A DNA stretch of 64,000 nucleotides from Lepiota brunneoincarnata (GCA_023014365.1 JAEBUN010000004.1:2418001-2482000), one strand, 5' to 3'; shown: positions 1-12,623, numbered from the stretch's first letter. Notes: generated from the sequence alone by a model not told the origin. Numbers and translations: made by a program.

Positions 1-3000
1 GACGGAGGAAGACAGGCCAGAAGAACCCAAAGAAGCGAAAGGGGCTATATTGGCCGACGATGTATGTCTTGAACATGAACATCTCTATCCAATTTGACTT
101 CTTTGACTAATTCACTTGTTTTAATTTCAGATGGGCTTGGGTAAAACCATCACCTGTGTATCGCTGATAGCAGCCACCCTACAATCAGCGAGAGAATTTG
201 CCGCCCAGCCCTTGGAGCCTCCACAGCCACCACCTCCCCGGGAGGAGCAGCCAGATCTTTCCCACTTCTCAGGATCCGTTTGGGGTATGCCTGACCTTCC
301 GTCCGGAAAAGCTAAAGGCAAATCCGACAAGCTCCAAGAGAAGCTAGAAGCTGAATATGTTAGGGCATCCCGTATCAAGGCTCGGAGCCGTGCAACACTG
401 ATCATCTGCCCATTGTCGACTGTGGCTAACTGGGAGGACCAATTTCGGGAACACTGGCGTGGCGAGGTAACCGTTGTAGGTGGGAATGGAAGCGGAAATA
501 CAACTGCGTCAAGCTCGACTGCATGTACAGCTTATCAGCGTTCCACCGACTGCGCTGAATGGGGCTAACGCAATGGATTTAGACGAGAAGCCGGAGAAAA
601 TAGTCCGTTGCCGAGAGGGTAATCCATTGCGGGTGTACATCTATCATGGAAACGCACGGCGCCCCGATCCAACTTTTCTGGCTGATTTCGATGCAGTCAT
701 CACAACCTATGCGACACTGGCTTCTGAGTTTTCGAAGCAGAGCAGGAGCGCACAGGCCGCAACTGATGATGGGGACGATGGTGGCAGTAGCGATGGCGGC
801 GGCATTGAAGTTGATGAGAATGCGAATCCAATAATCCGAGTCCCGCAGCCAAAGAAGGCGGGCACGAAAAGGAAAAAACCAATGGCAGCTATACTGAATA
901 CTGAAGTTGCTAGCGCACTGCAGAGCATTCATTGGTTTAGAGTCGTATTGGATGAGGCACAGTACGTTTTCTATTTTTGTCTCATTTGGGCTATATCGTG
1001 ATTTCCCATGTTCAAAAGCTCGATCAAAGAGACTCAGACTGTTGGTAGTCGAGCCTCTTGTGACCTGGCCGCCGACCGTCGACTATGTCTCACCGGCACT
1101 CCGGTGCAGAACAAACTTGACGACATGTTCGCCCTCATTAAATTTTTGCGTGTGGAGCCATTGGACGACAAAAACGTCTGGACGAAGCACGTCAGTGCTC
1201 CTGCAAAGTTTGGGCAGCGCGAGGGCGTACTGAAACTCCGGACCATTATGGCATGTATCACTCTGAGGCGCACAAAGGAGACTAAAACCCAGGATGGTCA
1301 GAGGATCCTATCCCTCCCGCCCCGCAAAGATGAGATCATCAGGCTGCAATTAAATTCTTCTGAGCAAGAGATATACAACGAGTACTTCCAGGAGTCGAAG
1401 GCCGAGTTCACAGACTTGACGAGGAAAAATTTGGTCATGAAGAACTACGTTGGGATTCTGCAGAAACTCCTCAGACTACGGCAGATTTGCGATCATAGAG
1501 AACTGGTCGAGGCCAAGGGTTCCAATGTGGACTCAGATCCTACGCCATCATACGAAGACATCGTCACCGCTATTTCCAAGGAAGGGGTTAACCATGCACG
1601 AGCTAGTGCCATCTTCGCGATTCTGCGGGAAGCTGCCACGACGCAATGCACTGAATGTGGTGGGGAACTATGTACAGTCAGCGAAGGTACTACGGACAGC
1701 TTGGACACGGAAGGACCACCGCCCAATAAGAGAGGGCGAAAAACAAAGGGTCAAACATCTCGTGCCCCGACCCGTGCGAACAGTCCATCGGGGGGACCTC
1801 GTCCCGTCTTGACACGCTGTCAACATCTCTTTTGCATCGAATGTTACCGCGCGTCTATCTTCCCCGGCTGGCCTGACGTGCCGACCACTCTGCTTCGACC
1901 ATGTTCTGCCTGTCAGACTGAACTTTCTCCTTCTGACGCGGTTGAAATCAAACATGATGCTATTGCGGAAGCTTCCTCGTCCGGAATGCCGGAAGGCGAA
2001 AAAAGAGACTCGGGAGGAAAGGATCAAACGACAAGAGAGGCGATTACAAGAACTAGAGCGGAAACTGATCCAAGAAATGGAGGAACAGGCGAACCAGACA
2101 CAACCTGAATTCCGATCTCGGTATCAGGAGCAATCCCAACCCCATTCACAAACCCAGCAAGCGCAGGCTCAGCCCGAAGCGCAATCGCCCCAATCCTTCC
2201 AGCCGGATGGGTCTCAAGAGTACGAAATGCAGCTGCAGGCGGACATGCCTTTGGCACCCCCTGTGCCCAGCCTCAGGGAGCAGGCGATCGTATTACTGCG
2301 GCAGGAAATATTCCAACGCTCAACTAAGATCCGAGTCTTGATCCAACACCTTTTGCCTTACTCAATCGCAAACCCTCATTCCGCCAACTATAACCCGGCA
2401 GGTCTTGACCTACAGATAGTGGATAGCCATGGCAATCATTTGGTTGACAATGTTGTGAAGACTGTGGTATTGTAAGTCACACGCGTGCCTAGCCGGATCC
2501 TTACCGTCTATCTTTACTCATACACACGTCTCTTTATTAGCTCTCAGTGGACAAGTATGCTTGACAAGTAAGTATTTTCTCATTTTATCTCACAGCGCTT
2601 ATCAGGCAAACTCCGCTGATGACGTGCACATATTAGGATCGAAGACGCGCTATTGCTTCATAAGATCCGCTATGATCGCCTCGACGGTACCATGAAGCGT
2701 GAGGAACGGACACGCGCTATGGATGCACTTAAACATGACCCCGGGTGTGAAGTGCTTCTCGTTAGTTTGAAGGCCGGAGGTGTCGGCCTCAACCTAACGG
2801 CAGCCCAACGGGTTGTTCTTATGGACCCCTATTGGTCTGTGTTCTGTGATATGTATATCACCTGTCACCCCTGATACTTACCATTTATCTAATGCACAGG
2901 AATCCAGCGGTTGAGAACCAAGCGGTGGATCGAATCGTAAGCTTAGCATATCGCTTATACAACATGAAGCCCGACTCACCACGTTGGTAGCACCGACTGG

Positions 3001-3173
3001 GTCAAACCAAACCGGTCAGCTCGATCAAGTTTATCATATCAAATTCAATCGAAGAGAAGATGCTTGTGATTCAAGAGAAGAAGACCAAGCTTGCAGAAAT
3101 TACGCTAGGCGTGCGTACGAAGGCGGAAATCATGAAAGAGCGCATAGAGCAACTCCAGGAATTGTTCAAGTGA
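1..3173 (+). CDS. SNF2-family DNA-dependent ATPase with RING finger (RAD5/RAD16-like), 5' partial
   Basis: This is a nuclear chromatin-remodelling or repair ATPase of the SNF2 superfamily; the N-terminus lies outside the window. An ILADDMGLGKT Walker A motif is assembled across an intron (62-130). DEAH is rebuilt across a second intron (962-1018) and is followed by the LTGTP motif. A C3HC4 RING ([17 protein letters not shown]; about 1650-1920) sits between the two helicase lobes, the RAD5/RAD16/HLTF arrangement that implies a ubiquitin E3 role. Lobe 2 shows FSQW, DGTM, GGVGLNL and [15 protein letters not shown]. Other introns are 467-530, 2472-2540, 2568-2636, 2835-2899 and 2937-2990. The frame breaks by one base near the six-A run at 1999-2004; skipping one A gives a smooth Lys/Glu-rich helix. 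A 55-nt intron 1941-1995 with a poor donor is the alternative. The stop is at 3171-3173. The exact subfamily is not resolved. Confidence 0.9.
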
Positions 3174-3388
3174 AGAATTTTAAGTACCTTATAACTCCGT
3201 AATCGCTTTCTCCTTGTTTGCATGTACAGCTTCAGTTTATATTTAAACACGCCTGCGGATAAATCATTGCCCCTCTTTGTTTGTTGCTATAATACTGTTC
3301 TAGTAGCTATATATGTTCGTTTATTGGTCCCCCAAACCTCATAGCATGGTTTCGTGTATGTACCTTATCCAGAGAAACATGGACTGTA

Positions 3389-6213
3389 CTAGAAAGCGAA
3401 ATGAGCTGCGTTTTTCCTGGATCCGAACAAATAAACTGCCAAACAAAGCTTAGCTGACCGAAAAACACTCTTAAGATAACTTGCTTACCGAGGACTTGAC
3501 TGACAAATAAGCCCACTGTTACGCCAGATGCCAGGGATATCATCCGCAGGGCAAGAGAAAATCCATTTGAATATTGCTCTGATGAGCTGTGGTAATTTTG
3601 ATTAAGTCCACCACCTTGGGCGATGCCCGACTTGAGAACATCAAATCGCCATCACCAGGCAAGAACCAAAGTCTACTCACAGGCACCAAGAAGAGTACAC
3701 CAGTGACCATAGACGTGAATGCGGTGCCTCTGACGACCCGAGAATATATGTTACCAAGTAAGCCAATAACGAAAGCGCCAGCCGCAGATACAATGTCGGT
3801 TCGCCCAGGTAGCCAGATACTAGTTGCTTTGTTGGCGGCATAAGCGCAGCAAGAGAACACGACCATAACGGGCAGTTGAATACTTCGCCAGGATTGGAGG
3901 TTGGAGAGGGAGGAGCAAGTAGAATAGAGTGGGACCAGGACAAACATAGCGTACCACGGGAAGGGTTGCCTCCACCATGACCAAGACTCATCTCGCAGAC
4001 ACCCTTCAGAGCGGGAGGTCAAAAAATAAATCGGTCACAAACAATGATGCAGGATGGATTTCACCTTTAACAACTTTGAGGGTCATGATATCATTTGATG
4101 AGTGTTGTCCGTGGACGACCTGTCCTATGACGCCGCTTACCACGTTCAAAGGTGTCGAGCCGTTTGTAAAATTAAATTGCCCATGTGTATAAGTGAAGTT
4201 CGTTGCCAGGGGGTGATGGTAATACTGACGGCGAGCCCGGCGGTCCAGAACAAGGTAGAAGTCTGAACCGATGGTCAGACCGAAACCCTGGATTGCAAGT
4301 TCTCCTGATTGAAACTGAGATAGGGCTGAGCAGAACACAGTACCAAGAAGAGGGTATATATTATGGCGTATACCATTCGTACAGAGCCACAAAAAATGCT
4401 CTTCGACATGAGCTCCAGGGCACTAATTACTGTTGCAACGTAAGAGGAGGTACTGTTATCTGGAGTCCAACTCACAAACAGTAAAACCCGGGAGAATTAG
4501 AACCACCGCAGCTGAGGAAATGGCACTGTAACAGAAGACGTGCCCAGGAATGCTGCTGAGCCCTCTTGCTACAAAAGCCACAAAAATGGATACCGAGATT
4601 CTCGATCACAGTCAGCAACTATCTCCGAGGGTGTATGGGAAACACTCGCTTACTCGTAGACGTTCGCATACATAGAGCTCTTGTTCGCTGCATTCAATCC
4701 AAGATACTGCAAAACAGAGGCGCATATACCGCTGATAAACATGTCCGCGACAGAACCACCGAAAGACAGGACGCATATGATCGACGAGCAAATGAACGCC
4801 AAGAAGCATCGCAATTTGAGTGGGTAAATCGGAGGTGATCTAAGGATCTGCCTGAGCGCATCGGTACCTTCTTGCGCTCCCATTTGATCGTGGAGAACGT
4901 CCCGGTAGATTGTATGGACATGATGCAGACTTGTAAGTGCAATACGTCCTTTGGAACGTACAAAGAATGTTCGCGCAGCATCCTGTGGCTTGTCGTTGCG
5001 CATTGTAATGATTACAATGTTGGGAAGGTAAACAATTTCTGAGGCCATAAGTTTAGGGTCAGCATAAATGCTGGGAAATGGGACTTGGTGGAAACGGACC
5101 GGCGTTGGTGTTTAGAATAGTATCTGCCGCGCACAACTGAGATTCGATTCGGTGTGGAGGGGCACCAAAGTACAAGAGGGCCTTCGCCAACTTCAGCAGG
5201 AAGTTGCGACGGACGCTCAGAATCTGTGTAAAATACACAGTGATCAACGTTAACACCGAAAGCATGTACATGGAACACCAGCTACCTTCTAAATTTTTTG
5301 ACACCGTCGAAGGGTTTCGACGAAAGAACCCGAACGGCGAGAATCGACTCTTGGGTTTTCCGGCTCGGACTGAGGTTGAAGATCCTGCTTCACTAGGCGA
5401 CTCATTCGCGTTGAGTCTAGCAAATGCACTGCTCCAATGAGCTGATCTCCTGGCCTCCAGCTCGTCCTCGTTAGGCCAGGGATCGACCAAACGCTCAGGT
5501 GCCTGTGGCCTCATTTCAACGCGATCCTGCGCGCCATCATCGTTTGTGCGCCTCCCAGAGTGCCCATCATCCTGCAGCTTCTCGGAGATACTAGTACCAG
5601 TGATATTCTGAAATTGAAATTGATGCTGGGGCGGAGACCTGAATACCTCCGGGAGAGAATTCCCTACGCCCCATCCGCCGCCGTTCCGGGTTTGGTTTTC
5701 ACGGCTGCTGGTTCCAGCTCGTTGTGTATCATGGGCGCCAGTGTTGTCGCTAGGTTCCTTCCCCACCTGGTAATCGCCTGACAGGGTGTCTCTTTGAAGG
5801 ACACTGTTGCTATTACTCCCGTGACCAAGGCCAAGACCATCGGGCCCTGGGTTTTGTCCGGGTCCATGATGCAGGTTTCTGACTGGGTCCGAGCTAGGGT
5901 CTTCTGCCTGGCTCGACCTCCCTTGCTGCCAAACTTGTTCACCTAGTTCTTCATAGTCATCATCTCTTGAATATGCACTGTGATCATCGTCGCCACGATT
6001 GGTTTTCCAGGCAGTGTCAGAACTAGTGTTCAAATCAAGGGACCCGGGGCCAGTCCCATAGCAAGTCTCACTACGGTCACGCCCGATGTCCTCGCCCTCG
6101 CTCTTGTCCAAGTTCCCAAAAGCCTGAGATTGATGGCAGTGGCGTGCGGTTACGCCCGGAATCGCGGTCCTGCTTCCGACCACCTCGCCACCACCGTCAT
6201 CTGATTTCTTCAT
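3389..6213 (-). CDS. PRM10/ThrE-like multispanning transporter (pheromone-regulated membrane protein family)
   Basis: The protein is an integral membrane protein of the bacterial threonine/serine exporter fold (DUF1212 plus DUF3815), represented in yeast by Prm10; its substrate in fungi is unknown. Eight exons (3389-3435, 3489-3630, 3681-4003, 4065-4287, 4344-4439, 4486-4600, 4654-5038, 5100-6213) join cleanly into 814 residues. The first ~340 residues are hydrophilic and low-complexity, rich in Ser/Asp/Gln. The conserved core starts at LAKALLYFGAPPHRIE and continues with an SIPGHVFCYSA-type segment, GFGLTIGSDFYL, a WYAMFVLVP helix and GVLFLVPSGIAQGGG. The C-terminal helix ends in VYLFGSRK, as in the family. 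The start is the first ATG after an upstream in-frame stop. The family call is firm; the function is inferred from the family only. Confidence 0.88.
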
Positions 6214-7248
6214 GACGTCTGCCGTGTTGTCCTCAACAATGAATGTTCTCGGAACCTGTGGCAGTCCCTTGAAAAGTGATGCAGTAACCCAGTGACGCGA
6301 TAATTAAACTTTGCTGAGTTGAGTCAGGGAGCTTGCGCGCCCCTGAAGAATTACAAGAACCTTTTTGTCCAAAGAGAGTCGGGTGCTGCGTTATTGCGAG
6401 TCCGAGTAGTCCGTAAGAAGTAAAAAACCAAACGAGGATGAGAAGAAAAGTGCAACGAAACAATGTCCACCTTCAACTGGGTCACCAGTCACAAGTTCAC
6501 TCAACCACAACGTCATACGTTCAATTCCCAAGCTTAGGGCCCACCAATACTCACAACACCATACAAACTCAATGTCAAACGTCATCCTGAACAACTGTCA
6601 GGTACCCACTCATTGCAGAGCGAGAGAAATCCCCGGACGAGTGTGCCAAGAGTCCTCGTTGGGAGTCGGATGGTACCGCCTTCGACGGCAAAGGATGAAT
6701 GTTGTTCGCAGCCTAAAGATTTCGTACTGTCCACAAATAAAACTGGGTGGGTCAAAAAGCTTTGAAAAACGTACTTTTACATAACTTGGTGTCAAGTACA
6801 AGAGCCGACCAAAAGCAACCTTGAAGCTCGAGGGTACTGCGGGATCGCGGGAATAATAGCAACCAGAAAGCATCAGCGAGGAACGAGATTGAAGAGTCCA
6901 AATACATTAATGAACAAGAGAGAAGCCGAGAAGGGGCAGCTGATTCGACTGTGATGGTCAAACGACGAAACTGAGTGAGCATTGAATTTACATAAGGTCG
7001 TAAACATCATGGCCACAAGGTAAGTTGGAGAGGTAGCTGGAAGGACTAAAGTGTTAGATGGGAAGGATGGGGGGAGGGTGAAGAGAATTGAAAGCGAGGT
7101 ATCGGTGCTATATCCAGAGGTAATTTCCAATCCAACATACAAAGAATAGGGTGGGTAGGCGGTAATTGGGGGAGGAGGGTGATGGTGTAAATGGGTGGGG
7201 AGAGTATATGCGTAGGAAAAGAAACCGGTGGGTGGACAAAAAAATGGA
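6214..7248. other. Intergenic, about 1 kb, between two minus-strand genes
   Basis: This stretch holds the upstream region of the PRM10-like gene and the 3' flank of the Zn2Cys6 factor. Short open frames exist on both strands, but none shows splice-consistent extension or a recognisable motif. I see no repeat, tRNA or mobile element. Confidence 0.5.
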
Positions 7249-10200
7249 TCACCAGATCTGAGGTGCAGGGGGTAAATACTCATTGGGGAGCAGGAAAGCG
7301 TCCATGCCATTCTGCAGGAATGAGTTGCCTCCCAAACTCTGATCAGACATCCACACCGGCAGCTGTTCATTCGCTGTCATCCTGTAGTCTTGGACAATAT
7401 GCTCCGCGTCCGCAACTCCGTGATACTGCACATAATGTTGTTGAATAAGCGCCTGCTGTTGTGAGTAGAGCTGCTGGTGGGACTGCTGTTGGTGGGGGTG
7501 CTGCTGCTGCTGCTGCTGGGAGTGCTGGTGCTGGTGCTGGTGCGGGTGCGGGTGCGGGTGCTGGGTGCGGATGCGGATGCGGGTGTTGGGAATGTCCGCC
7601 ATGCGGATGCTGTTGCTGTTGATAATGCTGTTGCTGTTGTTGATCGTGGGGTGCGTGAGCCATTGTATGTGGCGGGCCATAAACCTGAGCTTCGGCGCTT
7701 GCGTATTGTGGTCCCCCGTACTGAGGCTGGAACTCAGAATTTCTGTGCTGCGGCATTCCCATAGCATTTTGTGGCATGACGGCGGGTGGGTGTTCGGCCG
7801 ACATTCCGGGTCTTGGGTTCTCCCTTGATGACGACGTAGGTGAGCGTGAAGTTGATTGATGTTGCCGTTTCTTAGATCTCTTTAACATGACCTGCAGTGT
7901 CAGTGCATAACGCTTGCCAGGAACTAAGAAGAGAGTCAATATAGTTATCTCAATGTCTTATATGACTTACTTTCTGACATCAAAGCTGCAAGGTTTTCGA
8001 TTTGACTGCGGACTTGTTGCGTATCGCAATCAGTCGGGCTATAAAAGTATTGTCGTAAGCAGGTTTGCCTATCGGTTACAACCAGCACCCACAAGAGTCT
8101 CGCAAGCCTCAAAAGGAAGGATCCCATAAAGGTAGCAGTGGCATGTGTATAATGGACGGCTGCAGTTTAATCAGCCTTAGCCTTAGTTCTAGCCGAATAC
8201 TCGTGCCCACCGTATTTCATATTTTCCCTGTATGACACAGAGTTGAGGGTGATATCCAAACCTTGCTGGGCAGTCTGAATAGACTTGATCGCCAGCTCTC
8301 TTTGCCCCGTCGGCATCTTCTGGACGTCTTCCGGACCATTGATGCCTCGTAAAGCCGTTGCATTATGGAATAATTCTGCGTGCAGACGTTGGATCTGCAA
8401 GCTCTGCCTATAGAAAGCTAGATTTTATATCAGCCCAGGATCCTTGGCCGTTGAGATGATCCACATACTTGCGTCGGTGTACTTTTGCGAGAACGCCTGG
8501 TCCCAAGTCGTGTACCAATTCTTGAATTTTGAATCTGCCTCTTTCAACATATCGTAGTGCTCATCAAGGACAGGTCCCTCGGTTGGCAAGGCATTCTGCA
8601 CCTCTTCTCGGATGGTCATAAGCTCCACAGTCGACACGAGCCGCATGTCATCCTCAATAGCCAATGGGTGGCGCAGGAGATAACGGCAATCCCTTATGCT
8701 CTCGTCGTCCTTCAGGACAGCGGGACGCCCAGTGCCGTAGGACAATCTATCGTGCAGGTGAACGGGTTAGCAAAAAGTGACGTTCGGCGCTGGGGATCCG
8801 TGACATACTGGTGCTCAAAAAGGTATAGACAGAACCAGGTCCTTGATGCAACGACAAGTTCCCGATCTTCGACAGGGTCAACTTTGCTGTGTAACATGCG
8901 TCGATACAACTTGGGCCAAGCCTTGTGCATGGCTTGACAGGGAAGGAAGGAGTCGGTAAGCTGTCAGTGATGAGACTAATAGATCAACATACATAGTTCC
9001 ATGGCCATTCGAACGGCGTGGCCGCCACTCAGCCACCCGTTATCGGACCAGCCAGAAACGAGGACTAGAAAGGATGTTAGACCCAGACAGCCGAGCTTGT
9101 AAGGCGAGAGTCCACGAACTCATTGACTGGACGGCTTCATAGCGCATGACTGGGGCAAACAGAGTGGCGCAAGAAATCGACTGCACTTCTTCCTGGCATC
9201 GCAGATACGTTTCACTTGAGGGACCTGAGGTAAGGCGTCAAAATGGTGAGGGGGCAAGATTGAAGCCAAGGAAAGTACAATCCTACCTCCACCATCACGG
9301 GCACGGGCTGCCACCATGCAGATACAATTGACAGCAAAGGGTGACCGTTCATGCAGGGCGTCATAGGTATCGGTGTCCTTATCAAAGACCGGCCTTTGTA
9401 CCAATCAGCGTGAGGGCCGGGTTGTTGCCAGCTTTACTTACAAGAATGTAGAGCACCCGTGATAGAAACTGGGAAAGGTTAGCTTTGGATGATGATAATG
9501 ATCACGGGAAATATGGGTCCTACATGGTGAAGAGTTCCCGCGCTTCGGCGTCTGTGATGACACCTTTGTTCACGACTAATGGCATCCGCCGGTGAGTACT
9601 TTGTGTGGGAATGGTAGGAAGAAGCACCTGACCATCTGTAAACATGAGAACTTTGTGACGAATCTTCCTCCGTTTTGAGGGTCTCGAGTGCCTATCCCTC
9701 TCCAATTCAGGAGTTCTCGCCCGGCTATGCGGTTCACTTCCATCTCCGGTTTCCTAAACAAGCCATAGTCAGTATCACGTAATATGCACAATAGAACATT
9801 CGCTAAAGCAAAAGAAGCCTCTCTAAAAATATGAAGACCCACCTTCGCGGCGCGTTCGGTCGCAACATCAGCCAGCCCTCGCAGCACCTCCCATGGGGCG
9901 ACGAGTCCGGAAGCAGGGAGTTCCCCGTTTTCATCGTCGTCGACGTCGGATGAATCAGCACTGGTGACATTGGAAGATGGTGCGGGACGTTTGACCCCAG
10001 CTGCAGGCTGCTTATTTAAGTTTCGGTGATCAGCACCCTGATATCGAGCAGAGGGCACGTTGCTTGGCTGAGAAGAGCCAGGTTGTCCCATGGCCTGAAT
10101 GCTCGAGAAGGGAGGGAGCATGGGTCCTTGATGGTTCGTCTGACTGTGCTGATAAGTCGGTCCATTGGATGAGAAGTTGCCATAGGGTGGGGAGAGTTGC

Positions 10201-11008
10201 GAAGGCTGTAGATCTCCTCCGGAACCTGGCTGAGTAGCTGTACCGGGTGGACCTTGATATCCGGAGAGGGATGAACGTGGCTATCGCAAGTTAAAACCGT
10301 GTTAGATTGATCCACTGGGAGGAAGAAGGGGTCAGAAGGGGTAGGGTGGGAGTCACTCACGTTTGGATGGCTGGCGGTAGGGGTCGAATTGGCGGGAGAG
10401 CTCAGGCTCGGCGACTGCTGGAATGATGAGGGGGGGTATGTGGAAGGCGAGCGGCCATTGAGTGATGCGCCTCTGAGATGTGTAACAAGCTCTGCAAGGA
10501 CATGCTCTATTCTGATCTGGGTGTTCTTGATCTCGGCGACATGAGCTTCGAGACTCTTAATGCGTCTGGGCGGGAATATAAGAGCGAGCCATATGAAAGG
10601 GGTGAGGGGGGGTAGGCGCAGAAGGATCGACGTACTCGAGGCCTGCCTCGCCTGTCAGAGTAGCCTCTCTGGAGGGCTTCTCAAAGAGACAATCGAGTCC
10701 GGTATTCCGGCAGCGTCTACAGGGAGGGTTGTCGGCGCCTTCGCAGCGCATCTTCTGCTTTCTACAGGCATTCTGAAGGCGAGAACGAGTGAGAGGAAAC
10801 AAAAGAGGTATGAGGGAAATTTACGCAGGCACCTGGACGGGAAGGATGAGAGGTATGTTAGAGTGTTACAAACATCAAAGGACATGGACGGACGAGGAAC
10901 GCGGTTCAAGGTTTTTGCTGGAGGCTTGACGTCGGGTTTGTGGGGCTTATCGTCGTCTTCTTGCTTCTTGACTGACTGGGACTGGGAGCTTCCTGTGGCA
11001 GAATCCAT
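7249..11008 (-). CDS. Zn2Cys6 fungal transcription factor with Fungal_trans domain and Gln/His-rich tail
   Basis: A nuclear DNA-binding regulator of 934 residues from 17 exons. The binuclear zinc cluster (CNACRKQKMRC...CRRC...C, residues ~40-66) has six cysteines. The first one comes from an 8-nt exon (10825-10832) between introns 10833-10893 and 10773-10824. A short coiled linker (RIKSLEAHVAEIK) follows, then the middle homology region: VVNKGVITDAEARELF, FYHGCSTFLPVFD, FAVNCICMVAARARDGG, LVSGWSDNGWLSGGHAVRMAMEL and AMHKAWPKL-type blocks. The last exon (7249-7923) encodes a basic helix (LKRSKKRQ) and long Gln, His-Pro and Gln-Gln-Gln tracts. A one-base frame break lies in the CCGCAC/CAG repeat at about 7555-7565; the true C-terminus reads on to PAPQIW. 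Target genes are unknown. Family members in mushrooms include fruiting regulators, but I cannot assign one. Confidence 0.9.
7479..7660 (-). repeat. Low-complexity CAG/CAC/CCGCAC triplet-hexamer tract in coding sequence
   Basis: Read on the minus strand, the tract encodes Gln-His runs, then alternating His-Pro, then Gln runs. In the shifted frame it would give Ala-Pro and poly-Ala. The repeat is a plausible site of slippage or of an assembly error, and it is exactly where the transcription-factor reading frame breaks. Confidence 0.85.
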
Positions 11009-11521
11009 CAGGTATTGGAGGGAGAGGAGGACGAAGCGGGGAAAGATGGGATTGAGTGAACCACGAGACAAATTGAGGACCCTGATCAGGAGATCTCCCA
11101 ATCCCACAAACAACGACAACTACACTCCCTATTTCGGTTCCCCTTGCACGCCACCTTGGACCAAGCACAATGCATTCATACACACACTGCCCGCTCTCCT
11201 GGAGACCCGTGCGTTCATATCTCGCACGGTATTGTCTCCAGCCAGCGGTCACCAGTGTGGAATGCAAACGAGCGTGAGCGGGGTCCATATCTAACCATTC
11301 CAGTAGTAAATTACTGGCCCAGGGGAGATCCCCGCATTGTGCTCGATTGGCACACCCAGGCACACATTATGTCCCCGTAAAACAAAGTAGAGATGTGTAG
11401 AAATACGGAATTCTCGTATAGAGCCCCAAAATCAATCAGGTGTTGTCAGGCGAACGAGCCAGTCACGCCTTGTTTTCTCCTCTTCCATCCAGCCACTGCA
11501 CACCCAAACTAACCTCCAACT
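11009..11521. promoter_or_regulatory. Divergent intergenic region between the Zn2Cys6 factor and the REEP gene
   Basis: The two start codons face away from each other across 513 bp, so the promoters of both genes must lie here. The plus-strand side is pyrimidine-rich just before the REEP ATG, as is common near fungal transcription starts. I identified no specific operator. Confidence 0.45.
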
Positions 11522-12418
11522 ATGTTAGTGTCTCTCCTCTCCCATCTCCTCTGGTGGGTTTCTTTCTGCCACCGAAGCTCCCGCTCCACACTCATGTCCA
11601 CGGGTACATTTTTTTCAGCGCCTGGTTTGCGTTCCTCCTCCCCAGCTACGCGACCTTCAAGGTCCATTGCCCACCGTCCCTTGAGTGAGTCTGAACTCCA
11701 GCGATGGGCAATGTATTGGTCTGTTGTTGGCGCCTTTGTCGCCTTTGAATACTGCATCGAGTGGGTTATCAGCTGGTACGTACAAACTCATGGATCACCG
11801 TCTTGAATGTTCATCTCCCTCATCTGTGTCCATTTCGTCTTACCCCAGGCTGCCGTTCTACTGGGAAGCCAAAACCCTCTTCTTACTCTACTTGGCCCTC
11901 CCCCAGACCCAGGCAAGTCTGCTTCACTCAACGCGTGATCCCTGCCTGACCGGCCGAGCCAGGGCTCAACTTACATCTACGCCACCTACCTCCAACCCTT
12001 CTTCACGCGCCACGAAGTAGAACTTGACGAGGGCATCGTACAGGTCCAAAAGAACGTCCTCATCTTCATCCAAACGCGCCTCGCAGCACTCTGGGAATAT
12101 ATTATTAGTGCAGCCAACAAGCGCCAGGCCTCGTCTTCCGCGTCAGCCACATCCCCCACCGGCACCGCAAATGGCACCACTGGCGTCCCGGCAGGCTTCT
12201 CGTTTCAGGGTGCTTATGGCTTATGGCAGACATACGGAGCTTCCATTATCAACGCCTTGGGGTCCAAAGGCGTGACAGGCGCCTCGTCCACTTCCGTTCA
12301 AACCGCCTCGACTACTGCTACGCAACGGCGTGCCCAAGACAACAACGGCAACAATGCTTCCCCGACAAGCACTCCATCGACCCCGAACCCTCCTTTCCCT
12401 GAAGCCCAGCACTTCTAA
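11522..12418 (+). CDS. YOP1: REEP/Yop1 (TB2/DP1/HVA22) ER-tubule-shaping membrane protein
   Basis: An ER membrane hairpin protein that curves tubules together with reticulons. Four exons give 235 residues after one frame correction. Family signatures appear in order: AWFAFLLPSYATFK, AHRPLSESELQRWAMYWSV, FVAFEY, LPFYWEAKTLFLLYLALPQTQGSTYIY and FFTRHE. The C-terminal ~100 residues are Ser/Thr/Asn-rich and variable. Introns are 11554-11618, 11776-11848 and 11913-11962; the last is GC-AG. One surplus base at about 11662-11663 separates FK from AIAHRPLSE; without it the sequence matches the family exactly. The symbol follows the yeast orthologue by family resemblance. Confidence 0.88.
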
Positions 12419-12623
12419 CTATTGGTTCTAACCCGGGTCTTGTTATTGGTATTTATTAGCCCTGTACATGAACAGACTTCTTTTTCATCCTTTCGTATGA
12501 GTAGAGAGTGCGGACATTGGCACGTCTCTTTTACTTCTGGAATTGCGTGTACCCTGCCCTCTAGAAATACAATGGGGATGTAACGGTATTCGCATTCACA
12601 ACTAAGAACAATAGAAACACTGA

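Noticed and set aside
6233..6594. Hydrophobic minus-strand frames upstream of the PRM10-like gene
   Set aside because: Two overlapping short frames with no splice link to the conserved protein; more likely leader or intergenic sequence.
7479..7660. Possible CRISPR-like or satellite repeat
   Set aside because: The periodicity is 3 and 6 nt in coding sequence with no spacers; it is a codon-repeat tract in a eukaryotic gene.
10560..11294. 244-codon plus-strand open frame
   Set aside because: Antisense to the 5' exons and introns of the Zn2Cys6 gene, where splicing and six cysteines support the minus strand.
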